Source: JBKPDV01 sp046728075 (GTDB taxonomy: Bacteria > Acidobacteriota > Thermoanaerobaculia > UBA5066 > Gp7-AA6). Taken from it: a stretch of DNA of 10,068 bases. Position numbers and translations under genes: made by a program. The stretch's first letter is position 1. Each line of letters starts with the position of its first letter. The notes beneath the pieces were generated by a model. That model saw nothing but the letters and a program-made list of their open reading frames with translations, made no database searches and had not been told where the DNA came from. Shown piece by piece: positions 1-5,037 of this stretch. Where the stretch lies: contig JBKPDV010000294.1 in the NCBI GenBank assembly GCA_046728075.1, positions 1 to 10,068 on the forward strand, written 5' to 3'.

Positions 1-194
1 CCGTACGACGGCTCGTACTGATAGACCGTGCGCTTCTCCGAGAAGATGTAGGAGCACCCCGACAGGCCCGCGAGCAACGGCACGGCCGCGAAAAGGGCCC
101 AGAATCGGCCGCCCGGAGCCCATCCCCGACCGCCGCCGCGAAAAACTCTCGAGCGCGGCGCGCTTGCGACGCCATCGGAGCTCAGAAGTAACAT
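1..194 (-). CDS. N-terminal part of a probable lipoprotein, cut by the left window edge
   Basis: The minus strand stays open from an ATG at 194-192 to the window edge (64 codons). The translation contains a hydrophobic stretch (FWALFAAVPLLAGLSGC, about residues 30-47) ending in a good lipobox, L-S-G-C, with Cys47 as the expected lipidation site. It is followed by SYIFSEKRTVYQYEPSY, polar and tyrosine-rich like a mature lipoprotein start. The family is not recognisable. The start is uncertain. The ATG gives an unusually long Arg/Gly-rich n-region of about 29 residues, no ribosome site is visible before it, and it shares the CATG at 192-195 with the divergent PLD-like gene. No other ATG, GTG or TTG codon precedes the hydrophobic core in this frame. 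The call rests on the signal sequence alone. Confidence 0.5.
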   Translation of the reverse strand, partial: MLLLSSDGVASAPRSRVFRGGGRGWAPGGRFWALFAAVPLLAGLSGCSYIFSEKRTVYQYEPSY

Positions 195-1518
195 GGGACA
201 GATGTTGCGCAAGCGCCCTCTTCGCCCGATAAAGCCGAAAGTCTACCGAATCCACGTCGAGTCATATCTCGTCGTCCTCGCGGTTGTTTTCGCGCTTTCC
301 ATCGCCATCTCCCTGCTCTCACAGCCGAAAGAGATCTCCTACGCGCTGCGCCACGAGTTCACCGTGCGGGACGACGCGTTCCTTCCCTCGGCGCATGCTC
401 TGGCGAACCCGTCGCCTGTGAAGGGAAATCGGCTCGAGATCCTTTCCAACGGCGACGAGTTTTTCCCCGCGATGCTCGGGGCGATTCAAGCTGCCAAGAG
501 TACCGTCAACCTGGAGACTTACATCTTCTGGTCCGGAGAGATTGGCGGGCAGTTTCGCGACGCGCTGGCGGCGGCCGCGAAGCGCGGCGTCCAGGTGCGT
601 GTTCTCTTGGACGGAGTCGGGACGGGAAGGAAGCTCGCCGAGAGCGACGTGCGGGCGATGCAGACGGCGGGTTGTCTCGTGGAGTTCTATCACCAGGTGC
701 GCCCCTGGATGATCGACGTGATCAACAACCGGACCCACCGGCGCGTTCTCATCGTGGATGGCCGCATCGGCTTCACCGGCGGCGCGGGAATTGCCGACGT
801 CTGGTTGGGCCACGCCGATTCTCCCGAGCATTGGCGCGACGTCCAGGTCCGAGTGGAAGGGCCCGTCGTGGCGGAATTGCAGGCCGCCTTTCAGGAGACC
901 TGGGGCGAGGCCCACGGCGAGATCCTGGTCGGTGATCGGTTTTATCCCAGGCTCGAGGCGGTGGGGCCTGCGCGCGCGCAGGTGATCCCATCGACGCGCC
1001 GGGCGCCGAGCTCGGCCACGAAGCTCCTTTACGCTGTCTCGATCGCGGCCGCGACGCAACGAATCTGGCTCGCCAACTCTTATTTCGTTCCCGACGGCGA
1101 CACGATCCGGCTCTTCTCCGATGCCGCGCGGCGCGGCGTCGATGTCCGCATTCTCGTTCCGGGGAAGGTCAATGACGTTCCGATGACCAAGGCCGCGGGG
1201 AAATCCGGTTTTGGAGAGCTCCTGCGCGCGGGCATCCGAATCTACGAGTACCAGCCGACGATGATTCACACCAAGACGATGGTGGTCGACGGTCTCTTCT
1301 CGACTGTCGGTTCGACGAACTTCGACAATCGGTCGTTCCGTCTCAACGAAGAGCTCAACCTGACCGTCGCGGACGAAGCCTTCGCGCGTCGTCTCGAACA
1401 GATTTTCGAAGAGGACCTCAAACACTCCCGCCTTTACACCCTGGAAGAGTGGTCCCACCGGTCCATCAAGGAGAGGCTCTTGGAATCGGCCATCCAGCCT
1501 TTCCGGTCTCAGCTCTAG
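193..1518 (+). CDS. Phospholipase D superfamily protein, cardiolipin synthase-like, membrane anchored
   Basis: 441 residues with the usual two-repeat PLD layout. A basic N-terminus is followed by one membrane segment at about residues 24-42, then PLD repeat 1 (about 80-240) and repeat 2 (about 270-410). The second catalytic motif is canonical: H359-T-K361-x4-D366, followed by GSTNFDNRS. The first reads H182-R-R184-x4-D189 (HRRVLIVDG), so arginine replaces the usual lysine, and GFTGGAGI stands where many members have a G-S-x-N type stretch. Bacterial cardiolipin synthases of this family join two phosphatidylglycerols, or phosphatidylglycerol and phosphatidylethanolamine, at the inner membrane. 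Some relatives are other phosphodiesterases or transferases. The family is certain; cardiolipin synthase activity is likely but unproven given the altered motif. Start: ATG at 193 with only a weak purine stretch upstream; ATG at 202 is an alternative. It appears monocistronic. Confidence 0.88.
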   Translation: MGQMLRKRPLRPIKPKVYRIHVESYLVVLAVVFALSIAISLLSQPKEISYALRHEFTVRDDAFLPSAHALANPSPVKGNRLEILSNGDEFFPAMLGAIQAAKSTVNLETYIFWSGEIGGQFRDALAAAAKRGVQVRVLLDGVGTGRKLAESDVRAMQTAGCLVEFYHQVRPWMIDVINNRTHRRVLIVDGRIGFTGGAGIADVWLGHADSPEHWRDVQVRVEGPVVAELQAAFQETWGEAHGEILVGDRFYPRLEAVGPARAQVIPSTRRAPSSATKLLYAVSIAAATQRIWLANSYFVPDGDTIRLFSDAARRGVDVRILVPGKVNDVPMTKAAGKSGFGELLRAGIRIYEYQPTMIHTKTMVVDGLFSTVGSTNFDNRSFRLNEELNLTVADEAFARRLEQIFEEDLKHSRLYTLEEWSHRSIKERLLESAIQPFRSQL

Positions 1519-1654
1519 ACGCCGAGGGCGCTACCTGACAACTCTGCAAAAGGCTGTAACGTTTTCTGCCGAGAACTGACACTTCCCGTCATTTTTCCTC
1601 TGCAAGCTGGTCCGTAAACCATTCACTCTAAAACCTTTTGACAACCGCACCGAG
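1519..1654. other. AT-richer intergenic stretch upstream of the sigma-54 promoter
   Basis: No gene is visible here. The stretch is clearly less GC-rich than its surroundings. It contains CTGACA twice (near 1534 and 1574) and a small dyad, TGAC-N7-GTCA (1575-1589), followed by five Ts. The dyad could be a weak terminator for the PLD-like gene. Equally, the stretch sits where an enhancer-binding protein of a sigma-54 promoter would bind. Both readings are inference. Confidence 0.3.
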
Positions 1655-1670
1655 TGGCGAACCGCTTGCA
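1655..1670 (+). promoter_or_regulatory. Sigma-54 (RpoN) type -24/-12 promoter
   Basis: The sequence TGGCGAACCGCTTGCA matches the RpoN consensus TGGCAC-N5-TTGCW. The GG and GC dinucleotides are separated by exactly ten bases, the invariant spacing of this promoter class. Transcription would start about 12 bases past the GC, near 1681. A perfect TTGACA lies just upstream (1638-1643) but has no -10 box at 16-18 bases, so the RpoN reading is preferred. What it drives is a short region ending in a terminator, and possibly glk by readthrough. No activator gene is present in the window. Confidence 0.6.
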
Positions 1671-1680
1671 CTAGAGACAA

Positions 1681-1749
1681 GCGAGGCTCAAAACCTCACC
1701 TCCTCCTTTCGCCCCCCGGGCGGCCCCACCCCGACCCGGGGCTTTTTTT
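1681..1749 (+). ncRNA. Candidate small RNA or attenuated leader between a sigma-54 promoter and a terminator
   Basis: The predicted start (about 1681) and the T-tract end (1749) bound a transcript of about 69 bases without a plausible reading frame. It could form a 5' hairpin (GAGG 1683-1686 with CCTC 1694-1697). Next comes a pyrimidine-rich, probably unpaired, stretch CACCTCCTCCTTTC (1697-1710), which resembles the anti-Shine-Dalgarno tail of 16S rRNA. The terminator hairpin follows. A regulatory RNA pairing with ribosome-binding sites is one reading. A leader that attenuates glk, whose start lies 195 bases further on, is another. I do not recognise the RNA family. Confidence 0.45.
1714..1749 (+). 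terminator. Rho-independent terminator
   Basis: A perfect seven-pair stem, CCCCGGG (1714-1720) with CCCGGGG (1735-1741), can be extended inward by CGG/CCG (1721-1723 with 1731-1733) around a bulged A. It is followed by C and seven Ts (1743-1749). The hairpin and T-tract are oriented for plus-strand transcription. It lies 200 bases beyond the PLD-like stop, too far to be an obvious tail of that gene, and about 60 bases after the predicted sigma-54 start. Confidence 0.75.
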
Positions 1750-1810
1750 GTCTAGACGCAGGTTCCGCCACGACCATCTTCGCTTCGGCACGCTTTGCGC
1801 TTGGGCAATG

Positions 1811-1884
1811 GACGGGGGGACGGGGGGAGTGGGAGACGGGGGGAAAGACAACCCCCAGTCCCCCCGTCACCCCGTCCCCCCGTC
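1811..1884. repeat. Nested G/C-tract palindrome
   Basis: A perfect 15-base inverted repeat (GACGGGGGGACGGGG at 1811-1825 with its complement at 1870-1884) encloses a second one (GACGGGGGG at 1835-1843 with its complement at 1860-1868). The arms are built of GACGGGGGG-type units. The plus strand therefore has several G-runs of four to six, enough for a G-quadruplex, and as RNA or cruciform would be a very strong hairpin. It lies between the terminator and glk. Confidence 0.8.
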
Positions 1885-1910
1885 GAAAGCAGCAGCCGAA
1901 GCGGCCGTGA

Positions 1911-1943
1911 GAGCGAGAAGGACGCGCTGGTATGTTCTCGCTC
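1911..1943 (+). promoter_or_regulatory. Inverted repeat immediately before the glk start codon
   Basis: GAGCGAGAA (1911-1919) and TTCTCGCTC (1935-1943) are perfectly complementary over nine bases with a 15-base spacer. The distal arm ends one base before the ATG at 1945. As RNA this hairpin would occupy the region where a ribosome site should be; as DNA it could be an operator. No clear Shine-Dalgarno is seen close to the ATG. Confidence 0.5.
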
Positions 1944-1944
1944 G

Positions 1945-2976
1945 ATGAGAGTCCTGGCCGGCGACATCGGCGGCACGAAGACAGCAATGGCGATCGCTGA
2001 AATAGGGGAGCGGCACCTTTCGATCCGCCGCTTCGAAAGGTATTTGAGCGCTGATTTTGGGTCTCTCGAAGAGATCCTCGAAGACTTCCTTGCCAGCGAG
2101 CGCCGCCGTCCTTCCGTGGCCGGGTTCGGAGTGGCCGGTCCGGTGCGTTCGGGTCGCGCGAAGATCACGAAGCTTCCCTGGATCATTGACGAGCAGCGGG
2201 TTGCTCGCGCGACAGGTGTTGCGCGGGTCCGCGTCTGGAACGACTTCGTCGCGGCGGCGCTGGGGATCTCCTATCTCCGCTCCCGCCAGCTGGTCACGCT
2301 CGCGCGCGGGCACGCAGAGGTCGACGGTCCCATCGGAGTCATCGGCGCGGGGACCGGCCTCGGTCAGGCGGCGCTTGTTGCGGTCGGCGGTCGCTACCAG
2401 CCGCTCTCCTCGGAAGGGGGCCATGCTGATTTCGGGCCACGCGACGCGACCGAAGACCGGCTGGTCAGCTTCGTGCGCGGCCAGTTTGGCCGTGCCAGCC
2501 GGGATCGGCTGTTGTCGGGCCAGGGGCTGACGCTCATCTACGATTTCTTGAAGGCCGACGGTTTCGCGAAGGAGACGGACTCCGTGGCGCGGGCCTTCCA
2601 GGAGGAGGACCGGGCCGCGGTGGTCAGCCGGTTCGGACTGGAGAAATCCGATCGGCTCTGCGAGGAAACGCTGCGGCGCTTCGTTTCGATCTACGGATCA
2701 GAGGCGGGCAACCTCGCCTTGCAGTATCGAGCTACTGGCGGAATCTACGTGGGAGGAGGCATCGCGACACGGATCCTTCCCGCCCTCAAGGAACCCGATT
2801 TTCTGGAGTCCTTTTGCGCGAAGCCTCCAATGGAAGAACTTCTCAGGAAAATACCGATTCGAGTCGTCCGAGAGCCGAGGCTGGGCCTTTTCGGCGCTGC
2901 CGCGGCCGCTTACCGGATCTCGATCGAGACCACGCGTCCTTCGCGAAGGACGAGAACGCGTCCCAGGCGGCGGTAG
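1945..2976 (+). CDS. glk: Glucokinase (Glk family)
   Basis: Phosphorylates glucose with ATP to glucose 6-phosphate in the cytoplasm, feeding glycolysis. The 343-residue product has the family marks in order: phosphate-binding GDIGGTKT (6-13), TKLPW (75-79), the W-N-D motif with the probable catalytic base Asp100, GTGLG (135-139), the sugar-contacting SEGGH (156-160) and a late GGI plus GLFGAA (about 270-319). It resembles the E. coli-type glucokinase more than the ROK family, as there is no ROK zinc-cysteine motif. The frame is open 50 codons further upstream, but those codons read through the G/C palindrome into low-complexity protein, so the ATG at 1945, just before the GDIGGTKT strand, is chosen. 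The last 20 or so residues are Arg/Thr-rich and unlike the family; they overlap the convergent gene by 67 bases. Confidence 0.9.
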   Translation: MRVLAGDIGGTKTAMAIAEIGERHLSIRRFERYLSADFGSLEEILEDFLASERRRPSVAGFGVAGPVRSGRAKITKLPWIIDEQRVARATGVARVRVWNDFVAAALGISYLRSRQLVTLARGHAEVDGPIGVIGAGTGLGQAALVAVGGRYQPLSSEGGHADFGPRDATEDRLVSFVRGQFGRASRDRLLSGQGLTLIYDFLKADGFAKETDSVARAFQEEDRAAVVSRFGLEKSDRLCEETLRRFVSIYGSEAGNLALQYRATGGIYVGGGIATRILPALKEPDFLESFCAKPPMEELLRKIPIRVVREPRLGLFGAAAAAYRISIETTRPSRRTRTRPRRR

Positions 2977-3287
2977 GTCCACCGGAACTTCTCCACGCCA
3001 TCCTCTTTGAATTGTTCGATCTCGTCGGGACGCCCGACCAAATCCCGAACTTCGTCCGCCTTCATCCCTTCCTTGAGCGTTCCGACGGGGACCGACTCGT
3101 CTTTGCCCACAACGGGGGCAGCCTCCGACTCTACCCTCCTATGCTCGGATTCCTTGACAGCCGCCTTCGACCCGAAAATCGGACGAGTCAGATCATCAAC
3201 AATTCCTGAAACGGTCGGGCGCGTGCGATAGATCCAATACCCGATCCCGACGACCAGGGCGAGAAGCAGGAGCTTGCGGCCCTTCAT
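2910..3287 (-). CDS. Small anchored protein with a BamE/SmpA-like domain
   Basis: 125 residues. The N-terminus MKGRKLLLLALVVGIGYWIY is a short basic region and one hydrophobic segment (5-20), a signal anchor without a lipobox cysteine. A polar linker follows to about residue 68. The C-terminal 55 residues (GMKADEVRDLVGRPDEIEQF, then W-x-Y, then LVLREGRVVSIEI) follow the pattern of the SmpA/OmlA (BamE) fold: G-hydrophobic-x-x-x-V-x-x-hydrophobic-G-x-P, an aromatic strand, and a hydrophobic strand with a turn (REGR). BamE assists outer-membrane protein assembly, but this domain is also found in unrelated envelope proteins, so the role is open. The stop lies inside the tail of glk on the other strand. 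No strong ribosome site precedes the ATG. Confidence 0.65.
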   Translation of the reverse strand: MKGRKLLLLALVVGIGYWIYRTRPTVSGIVDDLTRPIFGSKAAVKESEHRRVESEAAPVVGKDESVPVGTLKEGMKADEVRDLVGRPDEIEQFKEDGVEKFRWTYRRLGRVLVLREGRVVSIEIR

Positions 3288-3310
3288 TGCGAAACCAGTG
3301 TACTCCCCGC

Positions 3311-3374
3311 GTCGCTTCCGCTTACTCGGCTCCGCGGCACGCGCCTCCTCCCCTCTGGGAGACTTCGCACGCCG
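3311..3374 (-). repeat. Inverted copy of the repeat family found at 4021-4447
   Basis: Two blocks lie in the 171-base spacer between the BamE-like gene and the first paralog. Bases 3311-3329 are the exact reverse complement of CCGAGTAAGCGGAAGCGAC, a unit present in the array near 4337, 4383 and, with a change, 4429. Bases 3331-3374 are the reverse complement of 4021-4064 with about four mismatches in 44. The order of blocks differs from that in the main array, so the family is a mosaic. No gene is visible in the spacer. Confidence 0.75.
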
Positions 3375-3458
3375 CGGGCTGATGTCAATGGGTAGCGGAA
3401 ATCGGAGGGCGCTCTTGTTTCGTCGACCCGATGCAGCGAGCTCGCGGCCGGCGACGGC

Positions 3459-3803
3459 TTAGCGGATCTGCAGCTCTGAGGTGGCGCGGTTGGCGCGGCC
3501 GACGAGATCCCCTATCTTCTGGAGACACCACTCGCGCTGCTCGGGCCGGATCGTCCAGGAAACCTCCGCGGGAGAAAACACGGCATCCTCAAGCGAAGGC
3601 TCTTCTCCGTCGCGGCCGCGAGTCCGTTCCTCTCGGAGCATCGACCGCCGCGCGTGACGAAGGGCTTCGAGATCCTCCAGATCGTCGGTTTCGATCCCGA
3701 AACGCAGAGTCACTTCGTGCGCGAGCTCGAGCGCGTTCGAGCCGTGCGAGTAGCCGTCGCGCAGCGAGCCGGGCGTCTCCAGGGGACTGATGCGCAGAGA
3801 CAT
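3459..3803 (-). CDS. Uncharacterised protein, paralog of the product at 4451-4801
   Basis: 114 residues, soluble, without signal or membrane segment. The family is not recognised. From residue 31 on it aligns without gaps to the second paralog, with about 43 of 79 positions identical. The best conserved parts are VTLRF (31-35), ALRHARRSMLREERTRG (47-63), EPS (68-70), F-x-P-x-E (76-80) and W-C-x2-KIGxLVxRANRA (92-107). Charge pattern and lack of gaps suggest two helices around a short central strand; Trp92 and Cys93 are shared. The ATG at 3803 is preceded by AAGAAGAGGGC, a purine-rich ribosome site. Conservation against a diverged copy in the same frame shows that this is a real gene despite the many overlapping open frames. 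Confidence 0.75.
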   Translation of the reverse strand: MSLRISPLETPGSLRDGYSHGSNALELAHEVTLRFGIETDDLEDLEALRHARRSMLREERTRGRDGEEPSLEDAVFSPAEVSWTIRPEQREWCLQKIGDLVGRANRATSELQIR

Positions 3804-4020
3804 GCCCTCTTCTTAGAGCGAAGCGCGTGCCGCGGCCGATCGCGAAGCACAACTTCTTGCCTGAATACGACTTGGCTGAAACCCGGTCTCCCGACAACAC
3901 CCTCCGACCCGAGAAGAGCGTCACCTTTCGTAACAGCATTCCAGCCGTTTATGCTCCAGGACCGCTCCACGGCAAGCCCAGAGTTTCCCTGTCACGCCGA
4001 CGCGAAAACCGTCCGGGTCG
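3804..4020. other. Intergenic stretch without a recognisable gene
   Basis: This is the 5' flank of the first paralog (minus strand). Open frames here on both strands give low-complexity Arg/Ser/Pro-rich products and have no ribosome sites. No convincing sigma-70 hexamer pair is visible. It gives way to the repeat array at about 4021. Confidence 0.4.
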
Positions 4021-4447
4021 CGGCGCGCGAAGTCTCCCAGAGGGGAGGAGGCGGGCGCCGCGGGAGCGTGAGTGAGTGAGGGACCAGGCGAGCGGTCGAG
4101 CCCCTTTGGGCGAGCCGCTCGTCGGTGGCGAAGCCAGGTCCCGATCGAACGGAAGCGACGTGTGGAGGCGCGCGCCGCGGGAGCGTGAGCGCGCGATGGA
4201 CCAGGCTCGCGGTCGAGCCCCTTTGGGCGAGCCGCGAGCCGGTGCGCCGAAAGGCGCAGGTCCGGAGGAAGCGGAAGCGACGTGGGTCGAGCCCCTTTGG
4301 GCGAGCCGCGAGCCGGTCCGCCGAAAGGCGCAGGTCCCGAGTAAGCGGAAGCGACGTGGCCGGTGCGCCAAAGGCGCAGGTCCCGAGTAAGCGGAAGCGA
4401 CGTGGCCGGTGCGCCAAAGGCGCAGATCTCGAGTAAGCGGAAGCGAC
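4021..4447. repeat. Mosaic array of hairpin-forming direct repeats
   Basis: Several units recur. GCGCCGCGGGAGCGTGAG is at 4055-4072 and 4172-4189 (117 apart). GGTCGAGCCCCTTTGGGCG plus AGCCGC is at 4094-4118, 4211-4235 and 4285-4309 (117 and 74 apart). A unit of 46-47 bases starting GCGCC(G)AAAGGCGC and ending AGCGGAAGCGACGTGGCCGGT is at about 4318, 4365 and 4411, with a related copy at 4244. Each carries a small hairpin: GCCC-CTTT-GGGC, GCGCC-GAAA-GGCGC (a GNRA-type loop) or GCGCC-AAA-GGCGC. The array ends three bases short of the stop codon of the minus-strand gene at 4451, so it forms that gene's 3' flank. It resembles REP/BIME-type arrays; the unit lengths and imperfect order do not fit CRISPR. 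Confidence 0.85.
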
Positions 4448-4450
4448 GGT

Positions 4451-4801
4451 CTATACCTGAAGCCCGCTGATCGCTTCGCGCGCGCGGTTGGCCCGTTCCA
4501 CGAGCTCACCGATCTTCTCGCGGCACCAGGCCGCCTGCGACGCCAACACGAACCAGCGAATCTCAGTCGGAGTGAACGTGGGATGCTCCATCGAAGGCTC
4601 GTCCCATTCCAGGCCGCGCGTGCGCTCCTCGCGAATCATCGCCCGGCGCGCATAACGCAGCGCCTCGACGTCTTCCGCGCTGCCGAGGTTCAACCGGAAT
4701 CGAAGCGTGACGTGGCGCGACAGATCGATGCGCAGAGCCTGCGCCGAGAGATCGGGCGAGGTCGAGACATCGGTCGTTTCCGTATATCGAATGGGACTCA
4801 T
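4451..4801 (-). CDS. Uncharacterised protein, paralog of the product at 3459-3803
   Basis: 116 residues, soluble, family not recognised. It matches the first paralog from residue 31 onward: VTLRF (31-35), ALRYARRAMIREERTRG (47-63), EPS (68-70), F-x-P-x-E (76-80), AWCREKIGELVERANRA (91-107). The first 30 residues diverge, and the C-terminus is two residues longer. The start ATG at 4801 has AGAGG five bases upstream. A TATAAT hexamer (4818-4813) lies only 11 bases from the ATG, so a transcript from it would be nearly leaderless. The stop is three bases from the repeat array. The tandem arrangement in the same orientation points to duplication followed by divergence, with the repeats accumulating in between. 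Confidence 0.78.
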   Translation of the reverse strand: MSPIRYTETTDVSTSPDLSAQALRIDLSRHVTLRFRLNLGSAEDVEALRYARRAMIREERTRGLEWDEPSMEHPTFTPTEIRWFVLASQAAWCREKIGELVERANRAREAISGLQV

Positions 4802-4812
4802 TGGAACCTCTG

Positions 4813-4818
4813 ATTATA
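4813..4818 (-). promoter_or_regulatory. Perfect -10 hexamer close to the start of the second paralog
   Basis: TATAAT on the minus strand, 11 bases before the ATG at 4801. No good -35 hexamer is found 16-18 bases further upstream. If used, the transcript would begin about five bases before the ATG and lack the AGAGG ribosome site, that is, be leaderless. Confidence 0.3.
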
Positions 4819-4915
4819 CCCTCGCCGGGTTTCGGCTGGAGCCGATCCATTTGCTTCAGAGGGATCGGCCTCCGCCTCCTATGATCCGTCTCTCATTCCC
4901 AACGGGCAAGGCTCA

Positions 4916-4933
4916 CCCGGCTTTCGCGCCGGG
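4916..4933 (-). terminator. Possible terminator hairpin after the histidine kinase gene
   Basis: CCCGGC (4916-4921) pairs with GCCGGG (4928-4933) around a six-base loop. It lies about 105 bases past the histidine kinase stop codon in the 236-base spacer before the second paralog. There is no T-tract in either direction, so termination is only a guess. Nothing else recognisable is in this spacer. Confidence 0.25.
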
Positions 4934-5037
4934 AGGGTCAGGAGGCACGTAAATACATGAGCGATCAGATGGTTCCCATCACGGTGGCCTTCGCGACGAC
5001 GCGCGATGCCGCCACGATGCGGGTTTCCGGATCCCGA

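Noticed and set aside
319..1458. 379-codon open frame on the minus strand opposite the PLD-like gene
   Set aside because: It mirrors the high-GC codons of a clearly conserved gene; its translation has no recognisable motifs and is Arg/Asp/Gly-rich.
1638..1643. Perfect TTGACA as the -35 of a sigma-70 promoter
   Set aside because: No acceptable -10 hexamer at 16-18 bases; the overlapping downstream bases fit sigma-54 much better.
1795..1944. Upstream extension of glk
   Set aside because: The 50 extra residues are translated from the G/C palindrome and precede the normal family N-terminus.
1932..1990. Short frame starting at the ATG at 1932, overlapping the glk start
   Set aside because: No ribosome site, short arbitrary peptide, and its start lies in the hairpin loop; a translational-coupling role cannot be supported from sequence alone.
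4021..4447. CRISPR array
   Set aside because: Spacing is irregular, the repeats are directly joined without unique spacers, the units contain several distinct hairpins, and there are no cas genes.
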